The notes under the pieces: model-generated | Database searches by the model: none | What the model was told of the DNA's origin: nothing | Seen by the model: the letters and a program-made list of their open reading frames with translations, nothing else | Assembly: GCA_902801205.1 (NCBI GenBank) | Contig: CADCHE010000006.1 | Span: 62,001-126,000, forward strand | Direction of reading: 5' to 3' | DNA length: 64,000 bases | Origin: an uncultured Bacteroidia bacterium | GTDB lineage: Bacteria > Bacteroidota > Bacteroidia > Bacteroidales > UBA932 | Shown here: positions 1 through 8,781 of the stretch, piece by piece | Layout: each line of letters starts with the position of its first letter | Numbering within the stretch: position 1 is the stretch's first letter | Program-made: the position numbers and the translations under genes

Positions 1-2075
1 TGGCAGAGGGCGCGGGTGAGTTTCGGGGCTTTCTTGAGCACCTCTGAACCCTGGATGAAACTGCGCTGCACGCGGGTCTCGACATTGCGCTCGATGATGC
101 CCTGGGTGGTCTGCAGGACCAGTTCCGAGCCGATCTCCATCAGCTTGTCGTGCACGTCGCCGGCCGTGTCATCCGGGTCGATCAGGATGCTCTGGCGCAG
201 GATGATGCCGCCCGTGTCGATGTTCTTGTCAATCATGAAGGTGGTCGCGCCGGTACGTGTTTCGCCGTTGATGACGGCCCAGTTGATCGGCGCAGCGCCC
301 CGGTACTGCGGCAGCAGGGCGGCGTGCAGGTTGAAGGTCCCCAGGCGCGGCATCTTCCAGACTTCTTCCGGCAGCATGCGGAAGGCGACCACGACGAAGA
401 GGTCGGCCTTCAGCGCTGCGAGTTGCGCGAGGAATTCCGGATCCTTGAGTTTCACGGGCTGCAGGACGGGGATGCCTTTCTCCACGGCGAAGCGTTTCAC
501 GGCGCTTTCGCCCACCTTCTGCCCGCGGCCGACCGGTTTGTCGGCGACGGTGACCACGCCGACGACCTTGTACTTGTGCTCCAGCAGGGTGCGGAGCGGT
601 CCGACGGCGAATTCCGGGGTGCCCATGTAGACGATCCGCGTCTTGCGGAAGAAGGAGGAGATGCGGCTGCGGACCCGCCGCCAGCCGTTCTTGATGCTGT
701 CCAGGTTGGACAGGTCGGAGTCGTTGATGGCCTTCCAGGTCAGGAAGAGGCCGATGAAGAACAGGACGACCGTCGAACTGAAGGAGGCGACGCCTGCGCT
801 GGCGCTGCCGTCTCTGCCGAGTTTGACGCCGGTGATGTCGATGATCCAGTAAAGGACGAAGAACAGGATGGAGATGATGGCCGAGACGCCCAGCCCGCCC
901 TTGCGGATCAGCGCGCCGAGCGGAGCGCCGATGAGGAACATCACCAGGACGGCCAGCGCCTGTGCGTACCGGTGGAGGTACTCAACATCGGTCCAGCGCA
1001 ACAGGGTCGTGTAGTCGAACGCGTTCATCTCCAGGTCGATCAGGTCCTGCTGGATCTTCACGGTTTTGGCGTGCGCCTTGCTGAGCGCCTTCTCCCGCTG
1101 TTCCTTCCCTTCGAAATGGAGGAAGCCGGGATCCTCGAACAAGACGGTCCGTCCGCTCTTGGCCGTATCGAGCTGCTGCGGGAAGGTGAACGCCTTGTTC
1201 GCGGCGATGCCGAGCATCTGCTCGCGGCGTACGCTGTCGCGGACGGCTTTCAGGGAGTCGCGCCCGTAGTTGAGGTCCGAGAGCGGCAGGGCCTTTACCT
1301 GGTCGCCGTACTTGGCGCTGTCGGATTTGTGGAACGCGTAGTTCTTCAAGGGGATGATCATCTCCTGCCGGGAGAATTCGATCCGCTGGAGTTGGAGCGA
1401 GGTGTCCCGGTAGGCTTTCTCGTTGGTTTCCTGATAGTTCGTGCCGCCCATCATCCGGAAGGTGAGGTACGACTTGTCCTTCGACATCTTCATGAGGGCC
1501 GAGTCGGCCAGCGTCAGGCGCGTGTTGCCGCGGCCGGAATGGTCGTAGAGCATCACGCCGTGCATCATGCCGGACCGGTCGTCCATGTCGTCGATGCGGA
1601 GCACGAAACCTTCCACGCCGTCGTAGAACGTGCCGCGCGGGATTTTGATCTCGTCCTTGGTCTTGCCGATGTCGTCGCGCAGCGTGAAGATCTGGTTGTA
1701 AGAGACCGGCACGACTTTGTTGATGATGTAGAAGGTGCCGATGCTGATCAGCACGGAAGCGACCAGGATCGGCGCCATCACCCGGAAGACGGAGACCCCG
1801 GAGGCCTTCAACGCGATCAGCTCGTTGTTCTCGCCCATCTGCCCGATGGTCATCATCGATGCGAGCAGGGTGGCCAGCGGCAGGGCCATCGGCAGGATGG
1901 TGCAGCTGCCCCAGAACAGGAATTCGGCGACGATGCCGATGCTGAGGCCCTTGCCGACGAGTTCGTCGATGTAGACCCACAGGAACTGCATCATCAGGAT
2001 GAAAATGACGATCAGCAGGATCATGAAGAATGGTCCTACGAACGAAGTAAGTATGTATCGGTCAAGCCGTTTCAT
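1..2075 (-). CDS. lptG-fmt: LptF/LptG permease fused in frame to methionyl-tRNA formyltransferase (C-terminus beyond window)
   Basis: One uninterrupted frame runs from the ATG at 2075 to the window edge (691 codons seen). Residues 1-470 form an LptF/LptG permease: three N-terminal membrane helices, the GENNELIALKASG coupling-loop region, a periplasmic domain, then three more helices with LIGAPLGALIRKGG. This family forms the membrane part of the ABC machine that extracts lipopolysaccharide. A basic linker of about 20 residues follows, and from residue 479 the chain is Fmt: RIVYMGTPEFA, NLHAALLPQYRGAAPINWA (formyl-transfer Asn and His) and IDTGG (catalytic Asp). Fmt formylates initiator Met-tRNA with 10-formyl-tetrahydrofolate. 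The usual Fmt start Met is Thr479 (ACG), one base from ATG. I checked every codon between the domains and found no stop. The gene lies 31 bases after alaS and is probably co-transcribed with it. Whether the precursor is cleaved, or Fmt restarts at Met484, cannot be seen. Confidence 0.9.
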   Translation of the reverse strand, partial: MKRLDRYILTSFVGPFFMILLIVIFILMMQFLWVYIDELVGKGLSIGIVAEFLFWGSCTILPMALPLATLLASMMTIGQMGENNELIALKASGVSVFRVMAPILVASVLISIGTFYIINKVVPVSYNQIFTLRDDIGKTKDEIKIPRGTFYDGVEGFVLRIDDMDDRSGMMHGVMLYDHSGRGNTRLTLADSALMKMSKDKSYLTFRMMGGTNYQETNEKAYRDTSLQLQRIEFSRQEMIIPLKNYAFHKSDSAKYGDQVKALPLSDLNYGRDSLKAVRDSVRREQMLGIAANKAFTFPQQLDTAKSGRTVLFEDPGFLHFEGKEQREKALSKAHAKTVKIQQDLIDLEMNAFDYTTLLRWTDVEYLHRYAQALAVLVMFLIGAPLGALIRKGGLGVSAIISILFFVLYWIIDITGVKLGRDGSASAGVASFSSTVVLFFIGLFLTWKAINDSDLSNLDSIKNGWRRVRSRISSFFRKTRIVYMGTPEFAVGPLRTLLEHKYKVVGVVTVADKPVGRGQKVGESAVKRFAVEKGIPVLQPVKLKDPEFLAQLAALKADLFVVVAFRMLPEEVWKMPRLGTFNLHAALLPQYRGAAPINWAVINGETRTGATTFMIDKNIDTGGIILRQSILIDPDDTAGDVHDKLMEIGSELVLQTTQGIIERNVETRVQRSFIQGSEVLKKAPKLTRALC

Positions 2076-2106
2076 CCTAATTCCTTTCCGTCGGGGCGTG
2101 ATGGCG

Positions 2107-4734
2107 TCAGGCCGTCGCCGTTTCGACCAGTTTCGCCAGCGCTTCCTCCAGGCCGTCGATGTTCCGTCCGCCAGCGGTAGCGAGGCCGGGCTGGCCGCCA
2201 CCGCCGCCCTGGATGCACTTCGCGGCTTCGCGGATGTCCTTGCCCGCGTTCCGCCCGGCGGCGACGAGGTCCTGCGAGTACATCAGCAACAGTTGCGGCT
2301 TCCCGTCGTGGCTGTATGCGGCAGCGAGGGCGAACTGTTCGGTCTCCTTCTGGAGGAACAGGGCGGCTTCGCGCAGCAGGGCCGGGTCTGCATCCCGCGT
2401 GAACCTTGCAAGATGGATGCCGTTCACGGTTTCTGCGTGCTCGGCGAAGGCATGCGCCATGTCGGCGGCCTTCTCCTTGACGTATCCTTCGATCCGCTTC
2501 TTGACTTCGGCGTTCTCGCCCAGCACCTTGGCGATGGCGGCGGGGATGTCGGGGACATTGTTCAGCATCGTGCGGATGCCGTCGAACATGTCGGCCATCG
2601 TATCGACCATCTTCTCGGCGGCCTCGCCGGTGACGGCCTCGATGCGGCGCACGCCCGCGGCGATGGCACTCTCGGAGACGATCTTGAAGAAACCGATGGT
2701 GCCCGTCGCGCTCGTATGGGTGCCGCCGCACAGTTCCACGGAGGGGCCGAAGCGGACCACGCGCACGCGGTCGCCGTACTTCTCACCGAACAGGGCGATG
2801 GCTCCTTCCGCGCGGGCCTCTTCCATCGTAGCCTCGCGTTTTTCCTGCAGGGGCAGGTCGGCGCGGATCATCGCGTTCACCCGGTGCTCCGCCTCGCGGA
2901 GCTGCTCGGGCGTCACTTTCGAGAAGTGGGAGAAGTCGAAGCGGAAGTAGTCGGGGCCGACAAAGGAGCCCTTCTGTTCCACGTGGGTGCCCAGGATGTC
3001 GCGCAGGACGTGGTCCAGCAGGTGGGTGGCCGTGTGGTTCGCGGCGATCTTCCGGCGGCGGTCCGCATCGACCTGCAGGGTGAAGGTACCGGTGCAGTGG
3101 GCGGGAATCCGCTCGGCGAGGTGGATGGTCAGGTTGTTCTCCTTGACCGTTCCCAGGATGGCGGTGCGCTCGCCGTCTTCGCCTTCGATCCAGCCGGTGT
3201 CGCCCACCTGTCCGCCCATTTCGGCGTAGAAGGGGGTCTGTTCGAAGACCAGCTGGTACAGGGTTTTGTTCTTCTGCTTCACGGTGCGGTGCTTCAGGAG
3301 CGTGACGCCTTCCGCCCGGAGGGTGTCATAGCCCAGGAAGGCCGCTTCCTCGCGGTCGTGGAAGACCGTCCAGTCACCGAACTCGTTGGCCGTCGCGTTG
3401 CGCGCGCGTTCCTTTTGTTTCTGCAGTTCCGCCTGGAAGCCCTCCAGGTCGACGGTGTAGCCGTGCTCGGTCGCGATCAGTTCCGTCAAGTCCACCGGGA
3501 ATCCGTAGGTGTCGTAGAGGATGAAGGCATCCTCGCCCGGGATCCGCTTCGTGGCGGCGTTGCGGGCGATGTAGTCGTCCATCATCTTGATGCCGCGGTC
3601 GAGGGTGCGCAGGAACGAGAGCTCTTCCTCGCGGATCACGCTCTCGATCAGCTGGCGGCTGCGAGCCAGTTCCGGGTAGGCTTCGCCCATGTCTTCCACA
3701 AGCTGCGGCACGAGGGCGCAGAGGAAGGGTTCGCCAAAGCCCAGGAAGGTGTACCCGTAGCGGACGGCGCGGCGCAGGATGCGGCGGATCACGTAGCCGG
3801 CCTTCACGTTCGACGGCAGCTGGCCGTCGGCGATGGAGAAGGCGATGGCGCGGATGTGGTCGGCGATCACGCGCATGGCCACCTCCGTCTGCGGATTCTC
3901 ATGGTATGCGTGTCCGCTGAGGGCCTCGATCCGGTGGATCAGGCCGGAGAAGATGTCGGTGTCGTAGTTGCTGGTCTTGCCCTGAAGTACCATGCAGAGG
4001 CGCTCGAAGCCCATGCCGGTGTCGATGTTCTTGGCGGGGAGCGACTCCAGGTGGCCGTCTGCCTTGCGGTTGAACTGCATGAACACCAGGTTCCAGATCT
4101 CGATCACCTGGTCGTTGTCGGTGTTCACCAGGGCGCTGCCGGGAATGCGGGCGATCTCTTCGTCGGTCCGCAGGTCGATGTGGATCTCGCTGCAGGGGCC
4201 GCAGGGACCGGTGTCGCCCATTTCCCAGAAGTTGTCGTGCTTGTTTCCGAGGATGATGTGGTCTTCGGGCAAGTGCTTGCGCCAGGCCTGGCGGGCCTCC
4301 TCGTCCAGGGTGGTGCCGTCTTCCGCGGCGCCTTCGAACACGGTCGCATACAACTTGGACTTGTCGATCTTGTAGACCTCCGTCAGGAGTTCCCAGGCCC
4401 AGTCGATGGCCTCCTCCTTGAAGTAGTCGCCGAAGCTCCAGTTGCCGAGCATCTCGAACATGGTGTGGTGCCTTCCGTCGTGTCCGACGGCCTCCAGGTC
4501 ATTGTGTTTACCGCTCACGCGCAGGCACTTCTGGGAATCGGCCGCACGGGGAGTGGCCGGCGTGCTGTTGCCCAGGAAGATGTCCTTGAACTGGTTCATG
4601 CCGGCATTGGTGAACATCAGCGTCGGATCGTTCTTGATGACCATCGGGGCGGAAGGGACGATCCGGTGTCCTTTCGAGGCGAAAAAGTCGAGAAACTGCT
4701 TTCTGATTTCTTTGGCGGTTTGCATATCGTTCAT
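2107..4734 (-). CDS. alaS: Alanyl-tRNA synthetase
   Basis: This cytoplasmic class II synthetase charges tRNA-Ala and edits mischarged Ser and Gly. The protein has 875 residues, the normal length. The N-terminal catalytic domain is clear ([12 protein letters not shown] motif near residue 38-50). The editing domain carries the zinc ligands HTATH (about 565) and CGGTH (about 667). The C-terminal domain has the Gly-rich GGGGGQPG segment. The start [14 protein letters not shown] matches the family's usual N-terminus. It is the first gene of a minus-strand pair with the LptF/G-Fmt fusion. Its promoter faces away from the neighbouring M23 gene across a 123-base gap. Confidence 0.98.
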   Translation of the reverse strand: MNDMQTAKEIRKQFLDFFASKGHRIVPSAPMVIKNDPTLMFTNAGMNQFKDIFLGNSTPATPRAADSQKCLRVSGKHNDLEAVGHDGRHHTMFEMLGNWSFGDYFKEEAIDWAWELLTEVYKIDKSKLYATVFEGAAEDGTTLDEEARQAWRKHLPEDHIILGNKHDNFWEMGDTGPCGPCSEIHIDLRTDEEIARIPGSALVNTDNDQVIEIWNLVFMQFNRKADGHLESLPAKNIDTGMGFERLCMVLQGKTSNYDTDIFSGLIHRIEALSGHAYHENPQTEVAMRVIADHIRAIAFSIADGQLPSNVKAGYVIRRILRRAVRYGYTFLGFGEPFLCALVPQLVEDMGEAYPELARSRQLIESVIREEELSFLRTLDRGIKMMDDYIARNAATKRIPGEDAFILYDTYGFPVDLTELIATEHGYTVDLEGFQAELQKQKERARNATANEFGDWTVFHDREEAAFLGYDTLRAEGVTLLKHRTVKQKNKTLYQLVFEQTPFYAEMGGQVGDTGWIEGEDGERTAILGTVKENNLTIHLAERIPAHCTGTFTLQVDADRRRKIAANHTATHLLDHVLRDILGTHVEQKGSFVGPDYFRFDFSHFSKVTPEQLREAEHRVNAMIRADLPLQEKREATMEEARAEGAIALFGEKYGDRVRVVRFGPSVELCGGTHTSATGTIGFFKIVSESAIAAGVRRIEAVTGEAAEKMVDTMADMFDGIRTMLNNVPDIPAAIAKVLGENAEVKKRIEGYVKEKAADMAHAFAEHAETVNGIHLARFTRDADPALLREAALFLQKETEQFALAAAYSHDGKPQLLLMYSQDLVAAGRNAGKDIREAAKCIQGGGGGQPGLATAGGRNIDGLEEALAKLVETATA

Positions 4735-4802
4735 TTTCAGTTATTTCTGTTTTTTGTATCCTCCGGCGGCCCGAATTTGTGTCCGGATAGGCACGGAATT
4801 GG

Positions 4803-4810
4803 CAAAATTA
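4803..4810 (-). promoter_or_regulatory. Candidate -7 box for alaS
   Basis: TAATTTTG on the minus strand fits the Bacteroidota TAnnTTTG -7 element. It predicts a leader of roughly 65 bases for alaS. No convincing -33 TTTG partner at the usual spacing was seen. Confidence 0.55.
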
Positions 4811-4843
4811 TAACAAATTTCACGATTTATTGCAAAATAAAGG

Positions 4844-4851
4844 TATATTTG
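4844..4851 (+). promoter_or_regulatory. Candidate -7 box for M23 gene, leaderless
   Basis: TATATTTG ends six bases before the ATG at 4858. If transcription starts about 4-7 bases after the box, as is usual in Bacteroidota, the mRNA has almost no leader. The surrounding DNA (4801-4857) is AT-rich, unlike the coding regions. Confidence 0.65.
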
Positions 4852-4857
4852 TAGGCT

Positions 4858-5865
4858 ATGGGAAAATATATTCTCAATACGGAAACCTTGCTCGTTGAGA
4901 TTCGCGAGGCTTCCCTGAAGCACAGGGTGCTGAAGGGGGCGTTGCTGCTGGCGGGCAGCCTGGCCATGGCCTTCTTCTACCTTTGGCTGCTGTCCTCCGT
5001 ACTGGGCATCGACCTTCCCAAGACCAAACTCCTGAAGATGGAATCCGCCCGCTGGGCGTCCCGCATGGACCTGCTGGACAGCCGGCTCGACCGGTATGAG
5101 GAGGCACTGGGCACCCTGCAGGTGCGTGACGACGACATCTACCGTTCTGTCTTCGGCATGAACGAGATTCCCGCGGAAGTGCGCAGCGCAGGCGCGGGCG
5201 GCGTGGACAAATACGCCTACCTGGACGGACTGGAAGGCGACGCGCGGCTGAAGAACACGCTCGTCCGCCTGGACCGCCTTTCCCGGATGGCCTATGTCCA
5301 GAGCAAGTCCCTGGACGAAGTGGCCGCCCTCTCGCGCAAGGCAGGCGACATGGCCTCCTGCATCCCGGCCATCCCGCCGATCCTCCCGGATCCTTCCAAG
5401 TACTCGCTGACCAGCCCGTTCGGTTACCGCGCCGACCCGTTCGACAACAATTCCAAGATGCATACCGGCGTGGACCTGGCGATGAAGATCGGCAACCCGG
5501 TCTACGCGACCGGCGACGGCGTCGTGAGCCAGGTGGTCTTCGACTTCTTCGGCTATGGCAACTGCGTGACCATCGACCACGGGTTCGGTTACCAGACGCT
5601 CTACGCCCACCTGAACAGCATCAGCGTACGGGAAGGCATGGCGGTCAAGCGGGGCGACTGCATCGGCGAATCCGGCAAGTCCGGACGTGCCAGCGGACCG
5701 CACCTGCACTATGAAGTCATCTACAAGGGAGAGAAAGTGAATCCCGAGAATTATTTCGACCTGTCGATCCCGAAGGAGGAATATGCCTCCCTGATCCGGA
5801 AACGGGAAGGGGAGAGCGACGCTGTCCTGACGCGGCGCAATTTCTCCCTCCGCAGACGCCAATAA
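4858..5865 (+). CDS. M23 family metallopeptidase, membrane-anchored
   Basis: The 335-residue protein has a short cytoplasmic tail, one membrane helix (about residues 24-48), a helical linker and a C-terminal LytM/M23 domain. M23 enzymes are zinc endopeptidases that cut peptidoglycan cross-bridges; the domain should face the periplasm. The zinc ligands are present: H202 and D206 (HTGVD) and H284 in HLH (282-284), so it is probably active. Single-pass M23 proteins next to alaS and a MerR-type gene are a familiar Bacteroidota arrangement. The following gene is a diverged paralogue eight bases downstream, so the two are likely co-transcribed. Confidence 0.9.
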   Translation: MGKYILNTETLLVEIREASLKHRVLKGALLLAGSLAMAFFYLWLLSSVLGIDLPKTKLLKMESARWASRMDLLDSRLDRYEEALGTLQVRDDDIYRSVFGMNEIPAEVRSAGAGGVDKYAYLDGLEGDARLKNTLVRLDRLSRMAYVQSKSLDEVAALSRKAGDMASCIPAIPPILPDPSKYSLTSPFGYRADPFDNNSKMHTGVDLAMKIGNPVYATGDGVVSQVVFDFFGYGNCVTIDHGFGYQTLYAHLNSISVREGMAVKRGDCIGESGKSGRASGPHLHYEVIYKGEKVNPENYFDLSIPKEEYASLIRKREGESDAVLTRRNFSLRRRQ

Positions 5866-5873
5866 AGACCCGG

Positions 5874-6821
5874 ATGAAGGAGCGCTACACATTCGACAAG
5901 ACCCGGATGGAGTTTCGGAAAGCCACGCGGTCCGTGCGGACGGTACTGAGCAAGGCGCTCAAGTACTTCCTCGTGACCGCATCGCTGGCCGTGCTCTACT
6001 ACACCGTCTTCAGCCTGGTCGTCAGTACCGACTCCGAGCGCGAACTCCGCGAGCGGAACAAGATGTACCGGCAGCTCTATGCCGGGATGGAGGAACGCGA
6101 ACGGCTGCTCGGGGACGTCCTGGTCTCCCTGGCCGGGAAGGATGACGAGATCTACCGCCGCCTCTTCGATTCGGAAGCCCCCGACCTCGGGGCCGCGCTC
6201 CGCGACGACTTCATCTCCGGAGTGGATTCCGTCCCGGACCGCGAGATCGTCGCCTATGCGGCGGACAAGCTCCGCGGCGTTGCGGCCACCGCCGCCCGGG
6301 TGGAGGAGAACTTCCTCGCCATTGCGGCCCGGTGCCAGGCGGAAGAACCCCTGCCACCGCTTTCCAGCCCGGTCGGGACGTTCTCCTATGCCCGGACGGG
6401 TGCATCCGTCGGCGAGAAGATCAACCCCTTCTACAAGGTGGGCATGAAGCACGGCGGGCTCGACCTCATCGCCCAGCGGGGCGATCCGGTCTACGCCGCG
6501 GCGGACGGGGTCGTCTCCGAGGTCGTCCACGCCACCAAGGGGCTCGGCAACGTGGTGGAGATCCGCCATGCGGGCGGCTACCTCACGCGTTATGCGCACC
6601 TGGAGAACACCCGCGTCTACCGGGGCCAGCGGGTCCGCTCCGGCACGCAGGTCGGCCAGGTCGGCATGTCCGGCAAGTCTTTCGCCCCGCATCTGCACTA
6701 CGAGGTGCTCCGTGACTCGGTGCTCCTCGATCCGGTCCATTTCTTCTTCGGTTCCGTCAAGCCCGAAGAGTACATGGGAATGATTTTCATGTCCGCCAAC
6801 GCGGGACAGTCCATGGATTGA
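5874..6821 (+). CDS. M23 family metallopeptidase, tandem paralogue
   Basis: The 315-residue protein has the same plan as its upstream neighbour: basic N-terminus, one membrane helix (about 30-52), a coiled linker and a C-terminal M23 domain. Zinc ligands are H193, D197 and H275 (HLH 273-275). The linkers share the pattern of a 'DDEIYR' stretch (DDDIYRSVF in the first copy, DDEIYRRLF here), which points to an old tandem duplication; the rest is quite diverged. It is a predicted periplasmic peptidoglycan endopeptidase, probably in the operon led by the promoter at 4844. Confidence 0.9.
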   Translation: MKERYTFDKTRMEFRKATRSVRTVLSKALKYFLVTASLAVLYYTVFSLVVSTDSERELRERNKMYRQLYAGMEERERLLGDVLVSLAGKDDEIYRRLFDSEAPDLGAALRDDFISGVDSVPDREIVAYAADKLRGVAATAARVEENFLAIAARCQAEEPLPPLSSPVGTFSYARTGASVGEKINPFYKVGMKHGGLDLIAQRGDPVYAAADGVVSEVVHATKGLGNVVEIRHAGGYLTRYAHLENTRVYRGQRVRSGTQVGQVGMSGKSFAPHLHYEVLRDSVLLDPVHFFFGSVKPEEYMGMIFMSANAGQSMD

Positions 6822-6838
6822 ACGCATACACTATCGAT

Positions 6839-7156
6839 ATGGAAAAGTTATACTATACCATCAGCGAAGCAGCCGAGCAGCTCGGGGAGAACGTCTCCCT
6901 GGTCCGCTTCTGGTCGAATTCCTTTCCGAAGTACCTGAAACCCAAGCGGAATGCCAAGGGGAACCGCCTGTTCACGGCGGAGGACCTGGATACCCTCAGG
7001 CAGATCCATCTCCTCGTCAAGGAGCAGGGGATGACGCTGGACGGGGCCGCGAAGCGGCTCGCCGCCGACCGGAAGGCCGTCGACGGCCGTGTCAGGACGC
7101 TGGAGACGCTCAAGGAGATTCGCCGCCAGCTGGTGCAGGTCAAAAAGGGGCTGTAA
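6839..7156 (+). CDS. MerR-type helix-turn-helix protein
   Basis: The 105-residue protein starts at ATG 6839, just after the stop of the M23 gene. An N-terminal winged helix of MerR type is visible (YYTISEAAEQLG, then LVRFWSNSFP and the wing NRLFTAEDL), followed by a short helical tail with no ligand-binding domain. Small MerR-like proteins of this kind are common beside alaS and M23 genes in Bacteroidota; targets are unknown. It could regulate the upstream operon, but no operator was recognised. Confidence 0.85.
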   Translation: MEKLYYTISEAAEQLGENVSLVRFWSNSFPKYLKPKRNAKGNRLFTAEDLDTLRQIHLLVKEQGMTLDGAAKRLAADRKAVDGRVRTLETLKEIRRQLVQVKKGL

Positions 7157-7157
7157 G

Positions 7158-7943
7158 ATGACGGTCCGGGATATCGCTTCCGCCATCGAGGCGTTTGCTC
7201 CGCTGTCCGTCCAGGAGGACTGGGACAACAGCGGGCTGTGCATCGGTTCGCCCGACCAGCCGGTCCACGGGGTGCTCGTCGGTTTCGACTGCACGCCGCA
7301 GCTGGTGGATGAGGCCGTCGCACTGGGCGCGGACATGATCGTCACGCACCATCCCCTGATCTTCCACGGGCTCCGCACCCTCTGCCCGGATGACCCCACG
7401 GGGGAGACGGTCATCAAGGCCGTCCGGGCGGGAATCGCCGTCTATGCCGCCCACACCAACGCCGACAAGGTGCCGGAGGGGGTCAGCGGGGCCATGGCAC
7501 GCCGGCTGGGGCTCCGGTCCGTCCGGGTCCTCGATCCGGATGCCGGCGGACAGACGGGTCTCGGGGCCGTGGGAACCCTGCCTGAACCGATGGACGCGGC
7601 ACGTTTCCTCGCCCATGTCAAGTCGGTCTTCGGCCTTCAGGTGCTCCGTTGCTCCACGCCCGTGGACGTGCCCGTCTCCTGCGTGGCGGTCTGCGGCGGG
7701 TCGGGCAGTTCGCTGATCGGAAAGGCGCGTTCCGCCGGGGCGCAGGCCTACCTTTGCGGGGATATTTCGTATCACCATTTTTTCACTTCTAAGGACTTTA
7801 TGGTCATCGATATAGGCCATTTCGAAGGGGAAGTGGACATTGTGGATATTTTATTTACTCTGATACGGAAAAAATTTCCTACCTTTGCAGTCCATGCAAG
7901 TTCCGCCCTGGCGGCGGGCAATCCAGTACATTATTTTATTTAA
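7158..7943 (+). CDS. Nif3-like dinuclear metal centre protein
   Basis: The 261-residue protein starts at ATG 7158, one base after the preceding stop; upstream in-frame alternatives would overlap the MerR gene. Motifs are EDWDNSGLCIG near the N-terminus, the metal-binding THHPLIFHG segment and HTNADKVPEG, all typical of the Nif3/YbgI (DUF34) family. These bind two metal ions; the reaction is not settled, and names such as GTP cyclohydrolase type 2 are provisional. Many Bacteroidota homologues carry an inserted PII-like domain and reach about 365 residues; this one is the short form. The gene for a zinc-ribbon protein follows, a common pairing. The 3' end contains a promoter box for that gene. 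Confidence 0.88.
   Translation: MTVRDIASAIEAFAPLSVQEDWDNSGLCIGSPDQPVHGVLVGFDCTPQLVDEAVALGADMIVTHHPLIFHGLRTLCPDDPTGETVIKAVRAGIAVYAAHTNADKVPEGVSGAMARRLGLRSVRVLDPDAGGQTGLGAVGTLPEPMDAARFLAHVKSVFGLQVLRCSTPVDVPVSCVAVCGGSGSSLIGKARSAGAQAYLCGDISYHHFFTSKDFMVIDIGHFEGEVDIVDILFTLIRKKFPTFAVHASSALAAGNPVHYFI
7880..7887 (+). promoter_or_regulatory. Candidate -7 box inside nif3 for zinc-ribbon gene
   Basis: TACCTTTG lies in an AT-rich patch at the 3' end of the nif3 coding sequence and predicts a leader of about 55-60 bases for the gene at 7949. It suggests the zinc-ribbon gene and perhaps dnaB can be transcribed separately from the M23-MerR-Nif3 genes. Confidence 0.55.
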
Positions 7944-7948
7944 CAGAT

Positions 7949-8761
7949 ATGGCAACCAAGAAAATAAAGAAAGTCGAGACCCCGATAGACCAGCGGGAAA
8001 CCTTCGTTTCTCTCCAGAAGAATTTCGCCGATTCCGATGTCAGCGTAGAGGAGAAGCTCAAGACCCTGTACGCGCTTCAGGAGGCGGATTCCGCCATCGA
8101 CAAGATCATCCAGCTCCGCGGTGAGCTGCCTTCCGAGGTGGAGGCCCTGGAGGACGAGATCGGCGACCTGAAGGCGAAACTTGCGCAGGGAAACGCGGTT
8201 ATCGAGGCCTACAACCAGACCATATCGACGAGCAAGCAGAACATCGTGGATTGCGATGCGCAGATCGAGAAGTTCCAGAAGCAGCTGGAGACCATCTCCA
8301 ACAGCCGTGAGTACGACTCCATCAACAAGGAGATCGAGAACCAGGGACTGCTCCGCCAGATCGCCATCAAGTCCGTGAACGATTCAAAGGTGGCCATCTC
8401 CGAGAAGAAGGAGGAACTCGCTTCGATGCAGGACTACATCACCATCCGCGAAGGCGACCTCAAGGCCAAGCGGGAGGAACTCGCGACGATCGTCGAGTCC
8501 ACGGCGAAGGAAGAGGTCAAGCTCGAGGCGGTCCGCAAGGCTTGCGCGGCCAAGATCGACGCGCGGACGATGAGCGCCTACGAGCGCATCCGCTCCAGCG
8601 TGCACAACCATCTCGCGGTGGTTTCCGTCTACAACGGCGATTCCTGCGGCGGCTGCTTCAGCATGATCACCCCGCAGCGCCTGGTCGACATCGCGTCCGG
8701 CAAGAAACTGATCATCTGCGAGCATTGCGGCCGTATCATCGTAAATCCGGATTTCGAATAG
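7949..8761 (+). CDS. Coiled-coil zinc-ribbon protein (CdsZ/DUF164 family)
   Basis: The 270-residue protein is a long antiparallel coiled coil (about residues 40-215, rich in Glu, Lys and Ala) followed by a C4 zinc ribbon with C233, C236, C257 and C260 (CGGC and CEHC). This matches the C4-type zinc-ribbon family of Helicobacter HP0958. In other bacteria members bind RNA or flagellar partners; the role in Bacteroidota is unknown. An extra N-terminal stretch of about 30 residues (rich in Lys) precedes the usual start of the family. The gene follows nif3 and precedes dnaB. Confidence 0.85.
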   Translation: MATKKIKKVETPIDQRETFVSLQKNFADSDVSVEEKLKTLYALQEADSAIDKIIQLRGELPSEVEALEDEIGDLKAKLAQGNAVIEAYNQTISTSKQNIVDCDAQIEKFQKQLETISNSREYDSINKEIENQGLLRQIAIKSVNDSKVAISEKKEELASMQDYITIREGDLKAKREELATIVESTAKEEVKLEAVRKACAAKIDARTMSAYERIRSSVHNHLAVVSVYNGDSCGGCFSMITPQRLVDIASGKKLIICEHCGRIIVNPDFE

Positions 8762-8781
8762 AACGCTGATACTGATCCGAT

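Noticed and set aside
1..626. Separate fmt gene starting at Met484
   Set aside because: No stop separates it from the permease, there is no ribosome-binding site, and starting there would remove the first beta strand of Fmt.
150..4854. Very long open frames on the plus strand (for example 150-2180 and 1999-4854)
   Set aside because: They are antisense to lptG-fmt and alaS, whose proteins match known families along their length. High GC makes antisense frames stay open.
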